From the NCBI RefSeq assembly GCF_035222275.1, contig NC_085884.1, forward strand, positions 372,001-436,000: 64,000 nt of DNA, given 5' to 3'. The stretch is from Podospora bellae-mahoneyi (Eukaryota > Ascomycota > Sordariomycetes > Sordariales > Podosporaceae). The translations under genes and the position numbers were made by a program. This document shows, one piece after another, positions 53,094 through 64,000 of this stretch. The notes under the pieces were generated by a model. That model was not told the DNA's origin and searched no databases. It worked only from the letters and a program-made list of their open reading frames with translations. The first letter of the stretch is position 1. Every line of letters begins with the position of its first letter.

Positions 53094-55698
53094 GTCTCAC
53101 GGTTCCTACAACAAATGCAGTTAGACTCTCGGCTCCGTTAGGTAGGATACTCCACTAGACGGGAAGATTCGAATTAGAGCGTTTGAGGAGCTGCTTATGA
53201 TAACTAGGCGTCGTTAGACGGGTTTGGCGTGCTGTGTTCTGGTCAGACCGCGGAGTCGATGCTGGCCTCGATTGACGACATCGGGCCGCGGCATTTTGGG
53301 CGGTCGGCAGCGCATAGCTGCCCCGCGTTACGCCCGTACGGGCCAATCAAGAAGCGCAGGTGTGGGTTGCTGTTGTGAGGCGGCGCTTGCTTAACAAATA
53401 GGAATTCTGAGAGGTTGTTTTCGCTGTTGAGGAGCCGCCTTTGCGTATTCTTAAACTGTAGACGCTCAGCCGCCGGTTCAGTTGCTGCACATTCTGCCGC
53501 GAAAGGGAACTTGCTCTGCCTATGCACACAAAACTGGCGTCTGCTCTGGTACTCTTTTAAATGTTTAGGCACGGACCGAATGTACTTCAGGGACATTTAG
53601 GTACACTGCAACACCAGTAATAGCTGACATTGCTAGCTTCTTGCATCGCGCAAACAAGAACGGTAAAAACTAAGTAAATACTACAGGTGGTCTTGCGTGA
53701 TTTTCCACATAGTAACAACGGGCCGCTGTTATAACTAGTCCAGTAGGTAAGCTGGGTAAAGTGAAGGAGCGTGTTGTACCCACACTCCCGTTTTTTATAA
53801 GAGGCCTGTGTGATTTAACCTATTATGTCTCGACCCTAATACATGTAGGGCGCAGAGCGGCACCCCGGCCAATCGGTGGATAAGCCAATGAGAAGAGGTT
53901 TACCCATTAACGTGCGTAATAAGCGGGCCGACCACTTTCCATTACCCTACCATAATTATCCTTAATTATAATACAATTTCTAACCTTTTCTTGTGATCGG
54001 TGCTGGTGTTGAGAGAGGGTTAGGGTCCACATTTTTAATTGGCGCACAGACCACGCCAATCTTTGATCGCTCAGGATGCAGCCTCCCTTGCAGGTGGTGA
54101 TGCTTGCCGGTTAAAGTTCTGGCACGAAAAATCTATCTCACCTTTGGTTAATCTACACGCTCTATCTCGGTGAGATTTCATCTCACAATACGCCAATCAT
54201 GTCGTGCATTTCTTGAGTCGTTAAAGGTTTGGGAGAAGCGAAGATTCCCGATTCAGACGACTGGGGGCATCTGATTGGTCATTGATAAGAAAAGAGATCT
54301 TATCCTGATAGATCTCTTATCGGCTTTCACCTGCCAGCTGCCTCTACTATGTCCTCCAATGATTCAGAAGACCTCGCCGACTCGACATCTCTGTTTGAAG
54401 CTTTCTGTGGTGGCAGATAAGCTATCATCCAGATTATTTTCCCAACGATTGGATTAGATTAATGTTTTCGTGATACAGGTGAGTGATAAAGAAGTTTGAC
54501 ACCGGTTTGCTACCTGTGTCTAGAACGTTCGTGCTACCTAGCTCCAATATGGGGACTATCAAAAATGAGATTCTGTCATTTTCTCTTTAACCATGAGAAA
54601 TATTTCCAGGATCAGGGTTTTATCTTGCCTCTTCCCTGGTTAGTGGTTACTCGGTGAGGCTTGCATTGGCCGTGAGTCGTGGCTCCACCTTTATTCGGCC
54701 TGCTGCAGTGATTCAAGTCCTTCTTGTTCAATGAAAAGAGTCGAATCTGTTTGCTCGTTTGACCATTATTGTTGTGATTGAAAAGAACCAAGAAACAATA
54801 CGAGATATTGCATATACTACTTTGGGCACCCACGTGAATCATGCAATACAAACATAGACATCAGCTTCAGGCTCCTGTTGATGTGAAAGAGACTGCTCCC
54901 CACATCAAAGGTTTTGCCCCATCTCGTACATACACCTTGACGTCTACTTCTTGGAATATATTCCATTCTATTAACAAAGATGAAACTTGCCGCCAGGTTA
55001 CACTGTCTTGTGGTCAGATCAAACCCACATGTTCTTAGCAACCGCTCCTCACCCCCTAAGACCTGTGATGTTCTTCGAAACGATGACGTTGAAGGAAGCG
55101 GTCAGCTGGCGACGAGCCAGGTTCCGATGAAACATATTTGCTTTCCTTCACACACGTGTCGCCAGTTTGCTATATCAAAAGTATTAGTTGCAGCAAATAG
55201 ATGATCAGTGGTTGATCCACGCCACATTCTTCTCATGATTGGTTTGCGGTCCTCAGCCCAATGTTTGCCAGTCCATATAAATATATCGCTGGGCTTGAAT
55301 TTGGAGCTGATTTGATTGGAGTCCCCTCCCGTCGGGATGTCGAATTTGCCTGCTGCCGACCAAACGGGAGTAAGCTGGAACATGCCCGACAGTCCTCCAG
55401 AGAGAAGGCACTGGAGTGTTTGTTTGCCCTGAGCGAAGTGAGCCCACTTCGGAAAAGAAGAAACTGGAACCAGGTCTCTTCCAAAATACACCGCACATTT
55501 CGTCAACGGGCAAGACTCAAATCCCACCGCTGTTTCTTTTTCGCTTCCTCTCTCCCATCGCCCTTTCTCCCACTTTTCCCATTAAACCTTACACCTGCCC
55601 TCCTCCGTCTTCAACGTTTTCCTCAACTCACAAACGCGCTTTCCTATTGATCTTCATTTTTGTGCCGCATTCCTGTTCCCCGCAAGCTGCGTGCCATC
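53094..55698. other. Intergenic region between divergent NLR and giant gene
   Basis: 2.6 kb holding the promoters of the two divergent genes. 53580-54000 is AT-richer. No ORF on either strand shows family features. No partner gene for the NLR is visible here. Confidence 0.45.
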
Positions 55699-58600
55699 AT
55701 GAGCATGGCAGGTCCGACTCTGGACAACGATGGCCATGGAGGGACACTGCCGGATGTCGAATTCGCGATCCATCATGTGTTCTTACCGCCAAAGGTGCCC
55801 CAGTCCGACGACACCACTGGGACTGGAGAGGCCTTTCTCATCCGTTCGTTTCTCAAATCGCTACGCAAGTTTACAGCTCTGCAGCCGGAAGAGGCGACAC
55901 GACTGCAGCCCTTGGTGCGAATGATCGAGCGACTCTTGCGACTGCACATCAACGAGTCAAAGCAGCAAGTTACGAGTGAGGTTTTGCACGAATTGAGTGA
56001 TGGTGGTAAGTCTTCCCAGTGTCTCGCTCCCTTGACACCATCTATCACTCTTGGAATACGCTAACAACAGTAGAATCCGCCGTGTTTTATGTTCGGGAGC
56101 AAAATGCTGGCCTGCTTCTTACCGGAAAGGTCAATACCATCTTGGCCCAGGGCTTCGAACTCTTGTCGGACAATGCATCGGTCATGTCAAACCGAGGACG
56201 TCTGATCCGCCAATTCCCAAATGCGGCAGCAGAGTTCCCTCGGACCTTGTTGATGGATCCCAAGTTCTTGAAAGAATTTGCCGATCACCTTTGCGAGTTG
56301 AGCAAAACCCCAATCGCAGCGGTCCGTCCCAAGACTCGCAAGGCGAACGCCAATCATGACGAATATCGTGACACCGTTTCCCCTGTATTGGTCACGGGCA
56401 TGCTTGTGGCGATCCTTCAAGGGCTGGGCCAAGTCATCAGTCCCACAACCATTACCAAGCGAATGAGGGAGCAGGTCAATTGGGACGACACTGATAAACC
56501 ATTCCACCGGTCCCCGCTTTGGGTTCTTCTTCGTGCTGCCGTTGGAATCTTGCTTCGCCAAAGCTCAGGGCCGATTGACCGAGACTTCCTGTACAAATCT
56601 GTCACCACTTTTTATCATGCCTTCCTGCTCGACATGGCCACCAACTGTGGTCTCGATAGTGACCTTCGATTCACCATGGCCGCGAAAATTAACCGCAGAA
56701 TTGTCAAGCTCGATCACTTGGTGGAACTACCTTGGATGACGCTCGTCCAAAAGGTTGTGGCTCGCAATCATGATGAGCTCAAGGGTAGATGGCTTGCTGC
56801 CCAAGAAAAATGTCTGTCAAATACTGACAGACCACTTGCGGGCCTTCGCTTTGCCGACGATACCAACCTTCAGCTCACCGGGCTCAAGAAACACCTGACC
56901 GGGATTGAATCTCGTCCATCAGCCGACACGGTTGATCCTGGACCTGGCGATGATTCAACAATGCCTGAGTTCTCGTCGACGTCGCCTCCTTCGCTACACT
57001 CAAACCCGGACATGCGGCCATTTGTTCTCTTGAACTTTGAGGCCTGGGTCGATCAACATCTATCGTCATGGGTGGTCTCTCAACTTGACAAGAACAACAA
57101 GCAGCACGACAGGGCTGCACATGGTATCGGTGAACTGGAATGCATGATCCAGACGTATCTTTGCTTTGCCAAAAACTTGTATGTCAACGACCCGGAGGCA
57201 TTGTCCATGATGTATTTGGTTACCATGGAGCTGTGGGTTGCATTGGACCGGATCGCTGGCGACGCCATTCCCCTCTTGTTGGAGTATGACCCTGGCTTTA
57301 CTTCCGACATATTCTATCCTTTGATTCTGCCGACGAAGAGGCGAATGGAGCGGCTGCAGACAGTTGAGAACTATCTCGCCAACCGTCGAACAGGCACCTA
57401 CCCACCTATGTTTTGCGATTTTGGTGGGGCCAACTCCTTTGCCGTTCGGTACTTTGATGCGTCTCTTCCTGGTGGACATTCCGATCTGCATTCCCAGATT
57501 GTTTCGTACGCGGAGAGGAATAAACATCAGAAGCTCGAGGAGTTTGACGGAAAGCGCCAGGAGTATGTCAAGTTGTCCTCGGAACGATCACAAACGGACC
57601 ATAACAGGATATGGAACCCGCAATCTTGCAGGTTCCAATGTTCCTGGGATTGTAAAGCATGTGATCTGGATGCAAGGCTACAGACGATAACAATTCGAAG
57701 GTTCGAGTGGCCACTACCTACGAATCGCTGCGAGGCCATAGCAGTTGTTTTCGAGATTGCTGTCCCCAGCGTCGTGCTTGTTTGGCGGAACACCACCGTG
57801 CATATCTTCCTGTCTATTCTGATGAACAGCGATATTTGTAAGGAGAGGGCGCCCCTGGAGCTTTACTACCCCGAAGAGCATTCTGGCTTGCAACACTTTA
57901 CCGGAAGCACCAGTAGCATCAAGCTGGCATCGGTGGTCAAATCTGTCGAGAGGTCTCACTACGGCAGTACGCAACACATCAGCATGTTCACTGAAGCGAA
58001 TATCTGTGTTGAGCATGGATGCCGATACGACTATTACCACACTGGGAAGAAGTTGAAGCAGGATGAGATCTTCGAGAGGCCGTCCATCCACAGCGCGTGT
58101 TCGCACGCAGCGCACGAACAAAACGCTCACTTGAGTAAATTTATTCGGCACAGCTCTCACGACTCAAACTACATCATGTCCTCCCAAGATTGTTGTCCCC
58201 AGGATATGACGCTCGAAGCGTTCAGGGCTTTCGGACATCATCGTTCAGGGGATAGCCTCCAATGGGGCAACACCCTGAGTCAGTTGACTATGCCCTCACT
58301 AGACCTGAATCGACAGTCTACCTTTCTTTTAGTGATGCAATCATGCACCGAGGCTGGCGCCCAGGACAAACTCAATTCAGTTTATCGTAAGGCTCACAAT
58401 GATGCAGCAGATGAGCTCTTTGCTGGCAAGTTTCTTGGGGCGTTGGAAGACGCATTTGCCCGATTCCACGAAAACTGGCAGAATGACATTGCTGTCGGGC
58501 TGTTGGCCTGTTTGGCCACTCGTATTCTGTCCCTGACCAGCTCTTCTTCTATCGCTTCAGGGGTCCTCCAGCTCTTGGCCCGCATCAGGCAAACCTCCAT

Positions 58601-61600
58601 GGCATGGACCCGACAGCTTTTGCGCAAACGATCTAAGAGTTCGTCTGAAAATGAACGCGAGGCGCTCGCCCACAGAGCACTTATGACAGCTTTCATTTGC
58701 ATGTCGACATTTGACATGGATTCTGATCTGCTCGACCCACTGCTTTCGTCACCAAAACAGCTCTCATACTTTGTCGAGGCTGCAGTCACCGCATGCGATC
58801 ACCTTCCTTCCAAGTTATCCAATCCTGTCTATTGCTTTATGGCTTACAGGTGGCGAAATGTGATGTATCGGTCAATGGGAATGATGCGAGCAGAGATTAT
58901 TGGAAATCGGAATTTCGGTTTTGGGTCCGCAGTTCAACATATTTGGGCCGCCTTCGATCCATCTCAGTCAACGTGGTTAACTCGGCAAGGGTCACAGGGC
59001 CATATTGTCGAGTCTTCGATGTCCAGGAACGGGAAGAACACCAAGGCAAGCTGGAACATGTTGACAGGAGAGCTCCTTGTCAATGGATATCCGCTTTCAC
59101 GGCTCCCTCGGAAATTTGAGGCCGATCAGAATTACAGCCAATTGTTTGGAACACGGGTTCTCGAGGTTGTGCCATCCACGATTCAAGGTATGCACTTCTC
59201 CACTCGCCAGGACCAGGACGGATGGATTGTGCATTTTGCTATGTTGAACGGCAAAGTTGTGATACAAGCTGTCAAGAGGGGATCAAACGACGAGGAGCTC
59301 TGGGAATTCATCCCACGTTCTTGCTTCTCGGGAGGCCTTTCTAATTCGTTCGTCATGGACTTTTCACACTGGAGAAATAATAGCACCGGCGAAATTGAGT
59401 TTCGTCCAGCAGCAACACCATGGAAGCACTCGCCTGATCACTGGCTCCTCGCAAAAGAAGGCGTCCGAACAGTTTTAAGGCGAGACCAAGACCTTGTCAT
59501 AGACCTTGACAGCGACACGGCTCGCGCAATTTCGACTAGACTGGAGCCTTTAGACTGCAAGGAGAACATTGACATGATATTTCATCACGGTGCAGACAAG
59601 GGCCAGCTGAATGTCACTTTGCCCAGATTCGCTCTTTCCTTCTCCCTTGCACCAGGCAGTTCAAGTCTTCGTTCGAAGCATTACGCCGGAATGATTATCG
59701 ACGAACGTCAGGAAATCGGTGCTCTAATTGGGCTCGAGAGCAAGCTGGTTCTACGAGACGAGAAACATGTGGACAACTTACAGCCTTCACGACTCCTTCT
59801 CATACCTCGTGGCCAGCCCACTGTCACAATGCATGATGACCATGTCCGCGTCAAGATCCTAACGGAAAACATACCACACGTCAAGCACGAAGCATTCAGA
59901 ATTGACACCCGACTTGGTCAACTCGTCGACAATGGATCATTGGTCAGCAAGCTATATCTATGCTTGCTGCACGCTTTGACATCCCACTGTCTCCCTGATC
60001 CTTTGACCAGTCGCACTGGCACTGAAGAGGCAACCAGAGTACTGCAGCTCTCAGCGGTCCGGTCGTTCCAACGCCTGGAAAGCGATTGCATCGCAATCCT
60101 CAAGAAAATATCTGACCTGTCGCCGAAAAGAAGCTTTTATCCAAAACACCTACAAAACATGGAACAGTGCAGTTGGGATCCTAACCTTCCCGTGCTCTCT
60201 CAGTATGATGGATTTCAGGCAATCGTCGAGGAAATTGTGGCACATGCTGAAGATTGTGAGGTGCTATACGAGCAAAGCGAGGGTGGTGCTGGCGAGGCAA
60301 TCCTTGAGTTGGCCGAGAGTGTGGAGACCCATCTTCTCACCGAGCGAGCAATCATCAGAAATTCGAGCTTCCGAGTCACTCAGTTTGGGGCCGAGGACCA
60401 TTCGGCTCGGCATGATGTCAGTTACGGAGGACGGCACAGCAAAGGTCGGGAAGTCGAACGTTCAAGCATAGCCCGGAACATTGCATTGATGGTCAGCTCT
60501 GGAGCTCCGCAACTATTGTTTCCCACAACACCGAACCTCAAGCGATCGATCTTGTCCATAACTAGCAACAGCTTTTCTGGGAATCCTCGAGTCGGCTTGG
60601 GATTCAACGCCGGGTACTATGAGAAGCCCGAGGTCGCTCTGAAGGAGCTCTGGTGCGGGCTGCACCGAGCACTCGCCACAGAAGAGAATTCTTACCGGAT
60701 CATCTTCTTCCTCTCTTCCCTCTCTTTTGCAACCAAGGCAAATCTCGACGTGGTTCAAGCCTTGTTGGCCATAGCTACTCAGCGACGCATGTCTGGAGGT
60801 CTGGTCACCCCTCCCGACGAGCAGTTCTTTGATCTGGCCCATGACCGACTGTCATTGCGGGAAAGAGTTGAGAGCATCGTGAAAGAGGAGCGGTTATCCA
60901 TGAAGCTATGCCCCGACATGCCCGTCTACAGACAACAACACGAGAGCGAAAGTGACTTCCAAGCAAGGTACTATCAAGAATGGAAAGCTCTCTCTGGTTC
61001 AATGGTTGGAGAACTGGTTTCAGACTTTGAAAGTCAGTGGTCGAAGTCTTGGACAGTCACGAGGCCTTCTTCGCGACAGTCTTGTGAGCACTGGGTACCT
61101 CTTAGTGTTGTGATACCATTGGTGAACAAGACGCTGGATCTCACCAGAAGGACAATTCTGTTCACAGACTATCTAGACAGCTTGGCGCTAGCCATTGAAG
61201 GCATGACCTGTCTAGCAACATCTCGTGGTTCTTTAGTGGCATCATTGCCATTTGTCGATGATGAGAACACGCAACGGCCATCCACTACACCAATTGGCTT
61301 CATCAAGGACACTTCGCTTTTCTCCAGTCCGCCACCTGAAACCCATCGCCCCGTGCCAGAGAGATTCTTGGATCTGTTGGAAGAGATACCACCCGTTGAC
61401 GTGGGAAAGAGGCCAATCACAAACCTTATCGAGCATATATCAGCTCTTGGACAGGAAAAGGAACACCAGCGAATCTACGTACACGAGCTTCACCAGAGTT
61501 CTAAAAGTGTCGGCACCGTACACGTCAGACTCAAGACACATGGACAGGCTCTTTTCTCCCGACTCTCCCAATATCTCATCAAGTGTCAAGGCGACAGCGC

Positions 61601-64000
61601 GCGGATCGAAAATGACATCGTGAGGGCATTGAAGTGCGGTGGAGTTTCCAAGGAGCTTTCTATCAGCGCCGACCTGTTTCCACGGATATCTCCCATTTTT
61701 CTTCTGCAGCATCTCAGAAAGGATAGATGGATCAAGTTACCTCCCGAGTGGCGATTGGCTTTGATCAACTATGCCCTTTCGCTCGCATACCTGCAGCGGG
61801 CCGAGCGCCTAGTAAACTCCTGCCAATCCGCCAACCGGCGAGTCGACTTTCTCAAGGAACTTCGAAATTTTGGGCACCATGACGAGAAAGACTTCGACCC
61901 CTTGGACTGGCCAGAGTATGTGCTGCTGGAGGTTGAACAAGGCATTTTGATACGGCCGGTACAGCATCAGATTGCTGCACACATGCGCCAGCCTCCGGAG
62001 GGGAAAAGCTGCGTCATGCAGCTCAATATGGGGGAGGGCAAATCTTCAGTCATTGTTCCCATTGTCTCTATTGCGATCTCAGATGGATCCTGCCTAGCAC
62101 GTGTGGTTGTTGCCAAGGCACAGGCAAAGCAGATGGAACACACACTTGTCAGTGCCATTGGCCGCTTGGTTGGCCGTCGCGTCTATTTTCTTCCCATCTC
62201 CAGGGCCGTCCGCGTTGACGGCAAGGCCATCAGAGCCATTGCACGCTTGATACGGCAATGCAGGGAGGAATGCGGTGTGTTACTTGTACAGCCTGAGCAC
62301 ATCTTGTCATTCAAGCTCATGGGATTGGAGGGAGTTTGGAACAAGCATCCTATGGCTCAAACGATCCTTAGCACATATAGTGAGCTTGAAAGCATCTCTC
62401 GTGATATTGTGGATGAGAGTGATGAAAACTTCAGTGTCAAGTTTGAGCTCATCTACACCATGGGAAGTCAGCAGCCAGTCGATATGAGCCCCGAGAGATG
62501 GGTGTTGATCCAAGACTTGTTAGGTGTCGTCAGGGATGTCGCCAAGAAGCTCAAGCGTGGGGATGCAAAACAATCAGGGCCAACTGATGGACTCCTTTTC
62601 GAAGAGGAGCCCAACAGTGGTCGGTTTCCAACAATTCGGACCCTCGATGACTCTGCTGGTACGCAGCTGATGGAGGCCACTGCTCGCGAGCTGTGCCGTT
62701 TGGGCATGAGAGGCCTGCCCATCCAGCATCAGACCAGACAGATGCGTGATGCAGTTCTACAGTACATTATGGATCCTGATGTTGATCAACAGCACATTGA
62801 GATGGTGGAGAATGATCGGTCCGGTCTCGTTCAGAACGACACCATGAGAAGAGGACTTTTCCTGCTGAGAGGACTTCTGGCATCTGGTGTGCTTCAGTTT
62901 GCCCTGAATCAAAAGCGTTTTCGCGTCAACTATGGACTTGCACCGGACCGGCAACCAGCAACGATGCTTGCAGTACCGTACAGGGCGAAGGATTCGCCGG
63001 CCCCACGTTCCGAGTTCAGCCAGACAGATGTTGTCATCGTTCTGACGTGCCTGAGCTACTACTACCGTGGTTTGACGGAGGCCGAGCTTTTTCTGTCCCT
63101 CGAGATGCTTTCAACCTCTGATCGGGCTGAGCAAGAGTACTCCGTCTGGTCTCGAGCTTCTCCGCTCCTAGACCGTGCACTGAGACATTTCTCTGCTGTC
63201 AACCTGAAGGACAAAACACTATGCACAGAAAAGCTCTTCCCAGGTTTGCGCTTCTCGAAACCGGTCATCGATTACTACCTGTCCACCGTTGTCTTTCCGA
63301 AGGGGATGAGAGAGTTTCCATTCAAGCTTTCGAGCTCTGGATGGGATCTCGCCAAGCGAAAGGCACATACACTCACGGGCTTTAGCGGGACAACGGACTC
63401 GAAATATGTCGTCCCCCTATACATAAACCCGCTGGTTCTTCCAGAGCAGATATATACCAACTCTCATGTGCTAGCATGTCTGTTGCAGAGCGAGAACACG
63501 GTTGTGGAGCTGGGAACTGAGCAGGAAGACCTCTGCGCCTTGACCGTGAACATGCTCCTGTCAGCGGTTATCAAGTCGATCCAGGCGATGCGCGTCATTC
63601 TTGACGTTGGTGCGCAGATCGTTGAGCTCAGCAATCTTCAATTTGCCAAGCACTGGCTTTCTGTTGTCTCGGATGCAGACGCTGTCATCTTTTTCAACGA
63701 CAACGATGAGCTGTCGGTGGTCACTCGAGATGGGACGGTGGAGTCGTTCTACACTTCACCTTTCAAGACTCAGACGGAGCAGTGTCTCGTTTTCCTCGAC
63801 CAGGCACATACCCGCGGTACCGATCTTAGATTGCCAGATGACTACAGGGCTGCCGTGACTCTGGGTCCAGGGATAACAAAGGACACTCTTGTACAAGGTG
63901 AGTTGGCGCGTTCATTTTTCCCACAGTCTAATTATTCGTCATGATACTAATTTGTGCTTTCAACAGCCTGTATGAGAATGCGGAAGCTTGGCAGCGGCCA
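55699..64000 (+). CDS. Giant DUF6606-DUF3638-DUF3645 protein (3' end outside window)
   Basis: Exons 55699-56005, 56071-63897 and 63967 to the edge, with introns of 65 and 69 nt; over 2,720 residues in view. The N-terminus (IHHVFLPPKVPQ...) matches DUF6606, a partner domain in this family. Near 62,000 the DUF3638 part shows QLNMGEGKSSVIVP, a Walker A-like motif, and LLVQPEHILSFKLMGLE. DUF3645 follows (LNQKRFRVNYGL, AVPYRAKDSPA). The last exon gives ACMRMRKLG, a family signature, so the reading is right. Family members of about 3,000 residues are common in ascomycetes and often labelled as ubiquitin hydrolases, but this function is not shown. Start chosen at ATG 55699; two residues later another Met exists. 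Confidence 0.85.

Noticed and set aside
53243-53596. 117-codon minus-strand ORF upstream of the NLR
   Set aside because: No ATG in good context, no domain recognised, and competing ORFs on the other strand.

Overview
The window is nuclear DNA of a filamentous ascomycete, most likely Podospora or a very close relative. Genes have short introns of about 47-75 bp with GTAAGT-like donors, CTRAC-like branch sites and YAG acceptors. Families are typical of Sordariales: a CBM35-GH26 mannanase, a PL1 pectate lyase, an NPP1 protein, several P450s, a spherulin-like cupin, and an NLR (NACHT-WD40) gene whose repeats are almost identical to each other. The mannanase carries its two catalytic Glu at mature positions 300 and 390, as I recall for Podospora anserina PaMan26A; this is the strongest hint to genus. 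No rRNA, tRNA, CRISPR or prokaryotic feature was seen.

Layout. 1-8.3 kb is gene-dense: the 3' end of a phenylalanine/histidine ammonia-lyase, a Mae1/Ssu1-type anion transporter, a sterol-desaturase-like hydroxylase, the mannanase and a six-exon P450. 8.3-11.7 kb is gene-poor, with an LTR-like fragment, AT-rich DNA and a GC-rich block of hairpins. 11.7-24 kb is again dense: an MFS transporter, a hypothetical gene with an apparent frameshift, a fatty acid desaturase, an NPP1 protein, a Gfo/Idh/MocA oxidoreductase convergent with a GPI-anchor-type protein (their stop codons share CTAG), a DUF1304 protein and a rhodopsin-domain membrane protein. 24-27 kb is nearly empty. 27-32 kb holds a secreted Pro/Thr-rich protein, a CYP7/CYP8-like P450 and a pectate lyase.

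32-55 kb is an accessory island. It contains copies of one LTR-like repeat (near 9.6, 32.2, 37.1 and 46.9 kb), a second 89-bp repeat pair, AT-rich tracts and sequence pairs differing mainly by transitions, as expected from repeat-induced point mutation (RIP). Between them sit a small cysteine-rich gene with an apparent frameshift next to a kinase-like gene, a spherulin-like cupin, a P450 pseudogene cut off at its I-helix, an intact FAD oxidase lacking the usual flavin-linking His, a decayed proline-rich repeat protein, and a complete NLR: SesA-like N-terminus, NACHT and twelve 42-residue WD40 repeats. The NLR looks split over three reading frames but two good introns (47 and 53 nt) restore one 1380-residue protein. 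It is the best candidate here for an allorecognition or defence receptor.

55.7-64 kb is one giant gene (DUF6606-DUF3638-DUF3645), running off the right edge. Secreted plant-polymer enzymes (mannanase, pectate lyase) and the NPP1 protein point to a life on plant matter. The P450 relic, FAD oxidase and cupin may be the remains of a small metabolic cluster, but that is inference.
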